A DNA stretch of 6,080 nucleotides, taken from contig JAZLDV010000132.1 in NCBI GenBank assembly GCA_045614925.1, forward strand, positions 1 to 6,080, written 5' to 3'. The notes beneath the pieces are model-generated. The model ran no database searches. It saw only the letters and a program-made list of their open reading frames with translations, and was not told the origin of the DNA. The stretch comes from JAZLDV01 sp045614925. Its GTDB lineage: Bacteria > Bacillota_I > Bacilli_A > Erysipelotrichales > Coprobacillaceae. The position numbers were made by a program, and so were the translations under genes. Below are positions 1-5,660 of this stretch, piece by piece. Numbering within the stretch: the first letter of the stretch is position 1; every line of letters begins with the position of its first letter.

Positions 1-2777
1 TTTATAGAAGTGATTATACAGAAGCTTCATGGGGAGCTTACAAAGAATTACGTGAACAAGCATATAGCTTAATCGCAGATGAATCAGCAACAATTGAACA
101 ATATAAACAAATGAAAACTGATTTATTAGAAGTAAAAGAAACATTAGTTAAAGGAAATCCAGATGAAAAAGCTGATGGATATTTCAGACTTGCATCATTT
201 AATATCTGGGCTCCTAATCCAACTCATCCAGATGTTGAAGGTATTTTAGCTGAACTTACTAGATGTGAAGTTGATTATGCAGGTATTCAAGAAGTTGATA
301 AATTCAATTCAAGAGATAACAGAGATGTCTTAGCATTAATTGCTAGTGATGTTTATAGTCATAATTATCAAAAAGCAATTAATTATAAGAATGGTGAATA
401 TGGAATCGGACAAATTTCTTCAACAGAAATGTTAGAAGTGTCTGGTGGAAATTATACTGTTGTAAATGGTGAAGAAGGAAGAGCATGGCAAAGAATGCTT
501 GTTGAAATTGATGGGAAACAAGTTGCTATTTACAATACTCACTTAAGCTTAGGACAAGGTGATGCATTTAGAAGCAATGCTGCTGAAATTATGGAAGTTT
601 TAGAAAATGATCCTGTACCATATAAATTATTAACTGGTGACTTTAATGCAACTAGAGAAACTATGGATATTTTTAAAGCAAAATATAATTTAGCAAATGG
701 TAAAGATGGATTATGGTATAGTACTTTCGAAGGTGATAGATATGCTTCAGGTTCAGGATATTTAGATGGTGAACCAAATGCAGATATCGAAAGTGGTATC
801 GATAATATCATTTATACTAAAAACTTAGATTTAGATCAATTTAGAGTTGTTTACAATGATGTATTAAGTGATCACTTTATGATTTATGGTGATTTCAAAG
901 TTTTAGCTTATGAAGATGATTTACAAGAATTAGTTGATAATTCAAATTATGAACAAGTTAAATATACTGATGAAACTTATGCAGTATACGAAGAAGCTTT
1001 AAATAATGCAAAAGCATTATTAGAAAATTCTGATTACACAGAATTACAAGATGAATTAAAAGCAGCTTTAGAAGCGTTAGAAGCTGCAATTGAAGGATTA
1101 GTAGAAGCAAAATTTGAAATTTCTACTGATGAAATGAATGCAACAACTGGAAATGCTCACCAAGGTGATGCAAATGAAGGTCCAGCAGATTTTGCAATCG
1201 ATGGAAACAGAAATACTATGTGGCATACAGACTGGTATCCAGCAAATAATGCAGGTAGAGATGACCATTGGTTACAAATTACATTTGATGAATTAAAACA
1301 AATTAACGGAATGAAAGTATTACAAAGACAAGGAGAATATCCAAACGGTCAAGTATTAAAATATGACTTATATGGTAGAATCTCTGAAGATTGTGAATGG
1401 GAATTAATTGTTAATGATGGAACATTAACAACATCAAATGACTGGCAAACTGTTGAATTTGATGCAGTTGAAGTTAAAGAAGTAAAATTACAAGTATTAG
1501 ATGCTACTGGTGACCAACCAAATAAAGAATTCTCAGCAATCGCTGAAATCAGATTTACTGAAACAAATAGAGATGTAGAAGCAGTAGCAGACTACAGTGA
1601 TGTTAATAGTGCAATCGATGCAGTAAATGCATTAAATAAAGATCATTACACTAATTTTGATGCTGTAGAAGCAGCAGTTGAAGCAGTTGTAAGAGGATTA
1701 AGAGTAAGTGCTCAAGCAGATGTAGAAGCAATGGCAGCTGCAATTAATGCAGCAATCGATGCATTAGAATTAAAAGATGCAGATTATTCTGCAGTTGATC
1801 ATGCAATTGAATTAGCAGGTCAATTAAATAAAGAAGACTATGTAGACTTCAGTGCAGTAGAAGCAGCAATCAATGCAGTTGTAGAAGGATTAGACATTAC
1901 TAAACAAGCAGAAGTTGATGCTATGGCTTTAGCAATTGAAACTGCAATTCAAGCGTTAACTAAACATCCAGCTGATTATTCTAAAGTAGAAGCAGCAATT
2001 GAAGAAATTCCTGCTGACTTAACAGTTTATACTGATGAAACAGTAGAAGCTTTAGAAGATGCATTAGATGCAGTTGTAGAAGGATTAGACTTTACATTCC
2101 AAGAAACAGTAAACGGATATGCAAAAGCAATTGAAGATGCAGTTGCAGGATTAAAATTAAAAGATGCTGACTATAGTGCAGTAGAAGAAGCAATTGAAGA
2201 AGCAGAAGCATTAGTAAAAGGAAACTATGTAGACTTTACTAAAGTAGAAGCAGCAATCAATGCAGTAGTTGAAGGATTAGATATCACTAAACAAGCTGAT
2301 GTTGATGCTTATGCTAAAGCTATCAAAGATGCAATCGTAGAATTAGTATTAAAAGGTGCAGATTATAGTGCAGTTGAAGAAGCATTAGAAGCAGTAGAAG
2401 CATTAGTAAAAGATATGTATAAAGACTTCTCAGCTGTTGAAGAAGCAGTAGCAGCAGTCGTAGAAGGATTAGATATTACTAAACAAGCAGAAGTAGATGC
2501 AATGGCAGATGCTATTTTAGCAGCTATTCAAGGATTAGAAGTAAAACCAACTGAACCAGTTGAACCACAACCACCAGTTGAACCTGAACAACCAGGACAA
2601 CCTGAACCAGATCAACCAGGTGAAGATGGTGAAGAAGATGAAGTTGTAGTACCTGAACAGCCAGAAGAAGATGAAAACGTAAATACAAGTGATAATACAC
2701 AAGTATTTGGATTCTTCGCAATGTTAGTAGCAGCAGCATTTGCATTCATGACTTCTAGAAAAAGAAAAGAAGATTAA
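1..2777 (+). CDS. Cell-wall-anchored modular surface protein with EEP hydrolase, F5/8C and FIVAR-type repeats (5' partial)
   Basis: The frame is open from base 3 without a stop, so the ATG at 111 is an internal methionine and the true start lies left of the window; 924 residues are visible. The first ~37 residues (YTEASW..YKEL pattern) look like the end of a FIVAR module. Then come an EEP-fold domain (183-902), a FIVAR-like helical linker (about 909-1109), an F5/8 type C/CBM32-like domain (1110-1568), five helical repeats (1587-2549), an acidic Pro/Glu-rich stretch (2550-2678) and a sorting signal (2679-2774). The architecture says secreted and displayed on the wall, with the F5/8C domain probably binding glycans and the EEP domain hydrolysing a phosphodiester or phosphomonoester. 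The substrate cannot be told from the sequence. The missing N-terminus should carry the signal peptide and may hold another catalytic domain. The gene is monocistronic on its 3' side, with a terminator 10 bases after the stop. Domain calls are confident; the biological role is not. Confidence 0.9.
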   Translation, partial: YRSDYTEASWGAYKELREQAYSLIADESATIEQYKQMKTDLLEVKETLVKGNPDEKADGYFRLASFNIWAPNPTHPDVEGILAELTRCEVDYAGIQEVDKFNSRDNRDVLALIASDVYSHNYQKAINYKNGEYGIGQISSTEMLEVSGGNYTVVNGEEGRAWQRMLVEIDGKQVAIYNTHLSLGQGDAFRSNAAEIMEVLENDPVPYKLLTGDFNATRETMDIFKAKYNLANGKDGLWYSTFEGDRYASGSGYLDGEPNADIESGIDNIIYTKNLDLDQFRVVYNDVLSDHFMIYGDFKVLAYEDDLQELVDNSNYEQVKYTDETYAVYEEALNNAKALLENSDYTELQDELKAALEALEAAIEGLVEAKFEISTDEMNATTGNAHQGDANEGPADFAIDGNRNTMWHTDWYPANNAGRDDHWLQITFDELKQINGMKVLQRQGEYPNGQVLKYDLYGRISEDCEWELIVNDGTLTTSNDWQTVEFDAVEVKEVKLQVLDATGDQPNKEFSAIAEIRFTETNRDVEAVADYSDVNSAIDAVNALNKDHYTNFDAVEAAVEAVVRGLRVSAQADVEAMAAAINAAIDALELKDADYSAVDHAIELAGQLNKEDYVDFSAVEAAINAVVEGLDITKQAEVDAMALAIETAIQALTKHPADYSKVEAAIEEIPADLTVYTDETVEALEDALDAVVEGLDFTFQETVNGYAKAIEDAVAGLKLKDADYSAVEEAIEEAEALVKGNYVDFTKVEAAINAVVEGLDITKQADVDAYAKAIKDAIVELVLKGADYSAVEEALEAVEALVKDMYKDFSAVEEAVAAVVEGLDITKQAEVDAMADAILAAIQGLEVKPTEPVEPQPPVEPEQPGQPEPDQPGEDGEEDEVVVPEQPEEDENVNTSDNTQVFGFFAMLVAAAFAFMTSRKRKED
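183..902 (+). other. EEP (DNase I-like) catalytic domain within the surface protein
   Basis: About 240 residues with the family motifs in order: FNIW (Asn) at the start, QE (288-293, metal-binding Glu), an EYGIGQIS segment matching the EYGxAxLS strand, THL (537-545), GDFN (636-647, catalytic Asp and Asn), ID (798-803) and SDH (867-875, catalytic Asp-His pair). All positions expected to bind metal or act in catalysis are present, so the domain is likely active. The EEP superfamily includes DNases, sphingomyelinases and inositol-phosphate phosphatases. The AINYKNGEYG stretch resembles uncharacterised secreted EEP hydrolases more than DNase I itself, but that is from memory of the family and does not fix a substrate. 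Confidence 0.88.
1110..1568 (+). other. F5/8 type C (discoidin/CBM32-like) domain within the surface protein
   Basis: About 150 residues with the discoidin pattern: an N-terminal NATTGN segment, FAIDGNRNTMWHTDW (from 1191), a WLQITFDE strand, and a closing region ending AIAEIRFTE. The DGN-x-x-T-x-WH block is the typical signature. In gut Firmicutes such domains commonly bind terminal galactose, GalNAc or related host or dietary glycans. No ligand can be predicted here. It lies between the catalytic domain and the repeat stalk, as expected for a targeting module. Confidence 0.85.
1587..2549 (+). repeat. Five tandem ~64-residue helical (FIVAR-related) repeats in the surface protein
   Basis: The units begin at 1587, 1779, 1971, 2166 and 2358. 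Four are 64 codons and the third is 65. Each starts ADYS, followed by VxxAI, a second block with the DF(S/T)xVEAA(I/V) pattern, then VVEGLDITKQA and a third helix V(D/E)AMAxAI. Each unit therefore looks like three amphipathic helices. The third unit is the most diverged and contains a near-canonical FIVAR core (VYTDETVEALEDAL), which ties the set to the FIVAR family. Units two, four and five share almost the same peptide from GLDITKQA onward. The likely role is a rigid stalk holding the enzymatic and binding domains away from the wall. Confidence 0.88.
2679..2774 (+). other. Non-canonical sortase-type cell-wall sorting signal
   Basis: The C-terminus follows an acidic proline-rich spacer and has the three parts of a sorting signal: a short polar motif (VNTSDNTQ, 2679-2702), about 16 hydrophobic residues (VFGFFAMLVAAAFAFM, 2703-2750) and a basic tail (TSRKRKED). 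There is no LPXTG. The NTSD segment sits where the sortase motif would be and resembles the (K/N)TGD-like anchors of some gut Firmicutes. The cleavage site, and whether a sortase acts here at all, are inferred. A simple C-terminal membrane anchor is the alternative. Confidence 0.75.
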
Positions 2778-2787
2778 TATAAGTTTT

Positions 2788-2820
2788 AGAAGGTAGAATA
2801 AAAATTCTACCTTCTTTTTT
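2788..2820 (+). terminator. Rho-independent terminator of the surface-protein gene
   Basis: A perfect 12-bp stem (2788-2799 with 2804-2815) has a four-A loop (2800-2803) and is followed by a run of Ts through 2820. It starts 10 bases after the TAA. The sequence on the other side of the stem is not T-rich when read on the - strand, so this one serves the + strand. Confidence 0.93.
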
Positions 2821-2823
2821 GCA

Positions 2824-2854
2824 TAAAAAAAACAAGTGAGTAAACTCACTTGTT
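2824..2854 (-). terminator. Rho-independent terminator of the kinase-MATE operon
   Basis: A perfect 10-bp stem (2831-2840 with 2845-2854) with a four-base loop. Read on the - strand, it runs into eight consecutive Ts (complement of 2825-2832, the first two belonging to the stem). Two of the three bases of the MATE TAA stop (2853-2855) are in the stem, so there is no 3' untranslated spacer. Confidence 0.92.
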
Positions 2855-4199
2855 AGGCAATTGTATCTAAATGTCTGTAAATCTTTTTACATAAGATTAA
2901 TGCAGTTACAATTGAAGAAATTTCTGCAATTGGGAATGATAACCAGATTAAATTAATATTACCTAATAATGATAATAAATAAGCTGCAGGTAATAATACA
3001 AGTAATTGTCTGATTAATGAAAGAATAAGACTATATGTACCTTTTCCAACTGCTTGGAATAATGAACTTGTTGCAATGCAGTAACCTGCAAAAACAAAGT
3101 GTATTGCGATAATTCTAAGTGCAGGAATACCGATAGACAACATATGCTCAGAAGCTTCAAATAATGATAATAATTGCCCAGGGAATAATTCAAAAATAGC
3201 TAATCCCACTAACATAAGAATTGTTGCATAAATTCTTGCATATTTTAATGTTTCATAAATTCTATCTATTTGTTTTGCACCATAATTATATGCAATAATA
3301 GGAATCATACCATTATTTAATCCAATAACAGGCATGAAGATGAAACTTTGTAATTTGAAGTATGCACCAAATACTGCTGTTGCAGTATTTGAGAAAGTAA
3401 TAAGAATTTTATTCATTCCAAATGTCATTACACTTCCGATACTTGACATAACGATTGATGGAATACCTACGGCATAAATTCTTTTAATAATTTCAAAGTC
3501 AGGTCTGAAACCTTTAAAGTTTAAATGAACATCATGGTTGAAGTAAACATTCATTAACATTGCACAGATCATTGCGATAATCTGACCAATGATTGTTGCA
3601 AACCCTGCACCAGCAATACCCATTGCAGGAAGTCCAAAATATCCAAAGATTAATATTGGGTCTAAAATAATATTAATAACAGCACCAATAATTTGAGTTG
3701 TCATACTTAATAATGTTCTACCTGTTGCCTGTAACATTTTTTCAAAATAGAACTGACCAAATAACCCGAACCCTAATCCTAAAACAATCATTGTATATTG
3801 AGTTCCGTATTTTAAAATAGTTGGATCACTAATTTGCACTGCAAAGAATGTTTTAGATAATGTTAAACCAATTATTGCAAATGCTAAAGCAGTTAAAATA
3901 AAAATAAATGCTGAGTTTGTTGCTGTTTTGTTAACATGATCCTGATTTTTTTCACCTAAACATCTAGATAAAAGAGAATTCATTCCTACAGATGTTCCAG
4001 CTCCAAAGGCAATCATAAGATTTTGAAGAGGGAATGCTAATGATACAGCAGTAAAGGCCTCTTCACTAATCTTTGCTACATAGTAACTGTCTACGATGTT
4101 ATATAATGCTTGGACAAGCATTGATATAATCATAGGCAAAGACATAGTAATTAATAATTTATTAATGGGCATCGTCCCCATTTTATTATCTTTCTTCAT
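2853..4199 (-). CDS. MATE family efflux transporter
   Basis: A 448-residue inner-membrane protein of the usual MATE length, with about twelve hydrophobic segments and two MatE halves. The N-terminal half has the typical pattern: PINKLLITMSLPMIISML, then LYNIVDSYYVAKIS, then a GxNSLLSRCLGE loop. The second half begins around the AVGIPSIVMSS helix and has a GLNNGMIPIIAYNYGA segment. The family exports cationic drugs or metabolites in exchange for Na+ or H+; the substrate here is unknown. A GTG at 4202 gives two more codons' worth of frame, but the ATG at 4199 is preferred because AAAGGAG (4212-4206) lies six bases from it and only three from the GTG. The gene starts inside the 3' end of the upstream kinase-like gene (14-bp overlap, different frame), so the two are likely translationally coupled. 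The general call is secure; the subfamily is not. Confidence 0.95.
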   Translation of the reverse strand: MKKDNKMGTMPINKLLITMSLPMIISMLVQALYNIVDSYYVAKISEEAFTAVSLAFPLQNLMIAFGAGTSVGMNSLLSRCLGEKNQDHVNKTATNSAFIFILTALAFAIIGLTLSKTFFAVQISDPTILKYGTQYTMIVLGLGFGLFGQFYFEKMLQATGRTLLSMTTQIIGAVINIILDPILIFGYFGLPAMGIAGAGFATIIGQIIAMICAMLMNVYFNHDVHLNFKGFRPDFEIIKRIYAVGIPSIVMSSIGSVMTFGMNKILITFSNTATAVFGAYFKLQSFIFMPVIGLNNGMIPIIAYNYGAKQIDRIYETLKYARIYATILMLVGLAIFELFPGQLLSLFEASEHMLSIGIPALRIIAIHFVFAGYCIATSSLFQAVGKGTYSLILSLIRQLLVLLPAAYLLSLLGNINLIWLSFPIAEISSIVTALILCKKIYRHLDTIA

Positions 4200-4782
4200 C
4201 ACTTTCTCCTTTCAAAAATAGCTGAGCAATCATATCAGCTGCTGCGTCGATACCTAAATCACTATTAATACATAGATCAAAGTTTTTTAATTGACCCCAT
4301 TTGTTTGTTGTATAGAAATTATAGTAATCACTGCGTTTTTTATCTTTTTTTGTAACATATTTCTTTAAATCTTCAAATTCTTCATTATATTCCTCTTTTA
4401 CTCTTTTCATTCTTGATTCAAGAGGAGCATGAATAAATACTTTAAGAACATGATCATAGTCTTCTAAAATATAATCAGCACATTCGTTGACGATAATGCA
4501 TGAATCATGATCAGCGATATGTCTGATGATTTTTGATTGCATTGTATAAACCTGATCATTTAAAGGTAAAGTTGTAGGAGTTGGTGCAAATGTATACATA
4601 AAACTAGAAGTCTTTTCTTCTGATAATTGTTTTATTGCATTGACATCTATACCAAGTTCCATTGCTGCTAGATCAATGATTTCGTTATCATAATAAATCA
4701 TTTGTAATTTTTCAGCTACTTTTTGAGCAATTAAACGTCCGCCAGAACCGTATTCTCTAGCAATAGTAATAATTTTATACAT
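4186..4782 (-). CDS. Cytidylate kinase-like family protein (P-loop NTPase fold)
   Basis: 198 residues, typical of the short cytidylate-kinase-like (Cytidylate_kin2) family, not the housekeeping Cmk. The N-terminus MYKIITIAREYGSGGRLIA carries the family's modified P-loop (residues 8-19): glycine-rich, but with Arg-16 where Walker A has Lys. The C-terminal half has the expected VFIHAPLESRMKRV strand-helix, the lid-like KKDKKRSDYYNFYTTNKWG block (145-163) and a closing LCINSDLGIDAAADMI. At residues 98-104 it reads VNECADY, where I recall many relatives having GR before the C-A-D-Y. The frame extends to an ATG at 4806, but AAGGAGG eight bases before the ATG at 4782 makes that the start. It is the first gene of an operon with the MATE transporter. 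The function of this family is largely unproven: a nucleotide or small-molecule kinase is plausible. Confidence 0.87.
   Translation of the reverse strand: MYKIITIAREYGSGGRLIAQKVAEKLQMIYYDNEIIDLAAMELGIDVNAIKQLSEEKTSSFMYTFAPTPTTLPLNDQVYTMQSKIIRHIADHDSCIIVNECADYILEDYDHVLKVFIHAPLESRMKRVKEEYNEEFEDLKKYVTKKDKKRSDYYNFYTTNKWGQLKNFDLCINSDLGIDAAADMIAQLFLKGESDEER
4206..4212 (-). promoter_or_regulatory. Ribosome binding site of the MATE gene, inside the kinase-like gene
   Basis: Read on the - strand it is AAAGGAG, six bases before the ATG at 4199. It lies within the last codons of the upstream gene (Gly-Glu-Ser region). Its spacing decides for ATG 4199 over GTG 4202. Confidence 0.8.
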
Positions 4783-4790
4783 AATTAATT

Positions 4791-4797
4791 CCTCCTT
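4791..4797 (-). promoter_or_regulatory. Ribosome binding site of the kinase-like gene
   Basis: Read on the - strand it is AAGGAGG, with eight bases to the ATG at 4782. It lies downstream of the alternative ATG at 4806 and would be coding if that were used, so it fixes the start at 4782. Confidence 0.88.
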
Positions 4798-4824
4798 GTT
4801 TGTCATATTTTAACACATATTAAA

Positions 4825-4853
4825 ATTATAGGATATATTCGCTTACTAAAAAA
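4825..4853 (-). promoter_or_regulatory. Candidate sigma-A promoter of the kinase-MATE operon
   Basis: On the - strand there is a perfect TATAAT (4830-4825) with a weak TTTTTT at -35 (4853-4848) and a 17-base spacer. Transcription would begin near 4818, giving a leader of about 36 bases. An alternative is an extended -10 at 4815-4807 (TG-T-TAAAAT) with no clear -35, which would start transcription at about 4800. The two cannot be separated by eye. Confidence 0.5.
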
Positions 4854-4854
4854 G

Positions 4855-4883
4855 TTGTTTTTATTATATGAAATTTGTATAAT
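4855..4883 (+). promoter_or_regulatory. Sigma-A-type promoter of the walJ-rlmH operon
   Basis: TTGTTT (4855-4860), a 17-base spacer, then a perfect TATAAT (4878-4883). Transcription would begin near 4890, leaving a leader of about 15 bases that holds the ribosome binding site. Its -35 lies one base from the putative -35 of the opposing promoter. Confidence 0.68.
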
Positions 4884-4891
4884 AAAAACAT

Positions 4892-4897
4892 AAGGAG
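4892..4897 (+). promoter_or_regulatory. Ribosome binding site of walJ
   Basis: AAGGAG, seven bases before the ATG at 4905. The frame also opens with a TTG at 4875, but that codon overlaps the start of the -10 element and would precede the transcription start, so 4905 is the start. Confidence 0.88.
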
Positions 4898-4904
4898 TAC
4901 AAAA

Positions 4905-5660
4905 ATGGAGTTTCATGTATTAGCAAGTGGTTCAAAAGGAAATGCAACATTTATATATGAAAATAATTGTGGGATTCTTATAGACTGTGGGATATCTAGA
5001 AAACAATTATTGTATAGATTAAATGAGTTGGGCTTTAAGGAAAGTGATATCAAATATGTATTTTTAACACATGATCACTATGATCATAGTAAGAATATAC
5101 CTATATTTGATAAAGATATTGTCTATAGTGCAAAAAAGAATATAAAAGATTTAGATGATGAACATACATTAATCCCTTATACACATCAGCAATTTGATGT
5201 GTTTGATGTATTTACATTAAAAGTATCACATGATGCAAGTGATCCGATAGCTTTTATATTTAAAACAGACGAGACACTATTATATATGACAGATACAGGA
5301 TATGTATCACAAAAAAATAGATCTTATATGTATAATCTGAACTATTATATTATTGAAAGTAATCATGATATAGAAATGCTGATGAATACAAAAAGACCTT
5401 TATTTTTAAAAAATAGAATTTTAAATGATGAAGGGCACTTAAGCAATGAATATAGTGCAAGATTGATGTGTGATATGATTGGAAAAGATACAAAAGAAAT
5501 TGTATTAGCCCATTTATCACAGGAAGCAAATAGTGAAGAAAAAGCATTAGAGACATATAACAGTATTTTTGCTGAGAATGAGATTGAGTTTAACTGCATT
5601 AAAGTTGCAAGTCAAGTGAACGTTATATCTGGAGGAAATTATGAAAATAAGAATTATTAG
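4905..5660 (+). CDS. walJ: WalJ/YycJ-type MBL-fold metallohydrolase
   Basis: A 251-residue cytoplasmic metallo-beta-lactamase-fold protein, near the family's usual length. The N-terminus MEFHVLASGSKGNATFI is the characteristic (A/S)SGSxGN opening. The metal motif THDHYDH is at residues 55-61 (5067-5087). Further WalJ-type blocks follow: VSHDASDPIAF, MTDTGYVS, ESNHD, EGHLSNEYSARL and LAHLSQEAN, which together supply the remaining metal ligands. In Bacillus and streptococci the gene accompanies the WalRK cell-wall regulators. The Bacillus anthracis protein has been reported to have 5'-3' exonuclease activity, so a DNA or RNA processing role is possible. Here there is no walRK beside it: a divergent operon lies upstream and rlmH directly downstream, overlapping by 20 bp. 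The family call is strong; the precise function is known only from relatives. Confidence 0.92.
   Translation: MEFHVLASGSKGNATFIYENNCGILIDCGISRKQLLYRLNELGFKESDIKYVFLTHDHYDHSKNIPIFDKDIVYSAKKNIKDLDDEHTLIPYTHQQFDVFDVFTLKVSHDASDPIAFIFKTDETLLYMTDTGYVSQKNRSYMYNLNYYIIESNHDIEMLMNTKRPLFLKNRILNDEGHLSNEYSARLMCDMIGKDTKEIVLAHLSQEANSEEKALETYNSIFAENEIEFNCIKVASQVNVISGGNYENKNY
5631..5635 (+). promoter_or_regulatory. Ribosome binding site of rlmH, inside walJ
   Basis: GGAGG, five bases before the ATG at 5641. It is embedded in the walJ codons for the C-terminal Gly-Gly-Asn, so rlmH initiation probably depends on ribosomes finishing walJ. Confidence 0.82.

Noticed and set aside
111..113. ATG as the start of the surface-protein gene
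   Set aside because: The frame is open back to base 3 with FIVAR-like coding sequence, and there is no ribosome binding site before 111. The gene is 5' truncated by the window.
539..811. Open frame on the - strand, 90 codons
   Set aside because: It lies wholly opposite the EEP domain, has no ribosome binding site I can see and no recognisable motif; a shadow of the real gene.
1587..2549. Possible CRISPR or intergenic tandem repeat array
   Set aside because: The repeat unit is about 192 bp, in frame, uninterrupted by spacers, and varies at silent sites: it is a protein-coding repeat.
2524..2745. Open frame on the - strand, 73 codons, rich in Leu and Val
   Set aside because: It is the antisense of the Pro/Glu-rich spacer; the composition is explained by the complement of CCA/GAA codons. 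It resembles a membrane peptide only by accident.
4783..4806. Eight-residue N-terminal extension of the kinase-like protein
   Set aside because: A strong AAGGAGG lies inside it at the ideal distance from the next ATG, and the family starts at the MYKIITIAREYG strand.
4875..4904. N-terminal extension of walJ from a TTG
   Set aside because: It overlaps the -10 element and the ribosome binding site, and WalJ proteins begin at the MEFHVLASGS-type strand.
5350..5599. Two overlapping open frames on the - strand inside walJ
   Set aside because: Both are antisense to conserved WalJ motifs and have no initiation signals or family resemblance.
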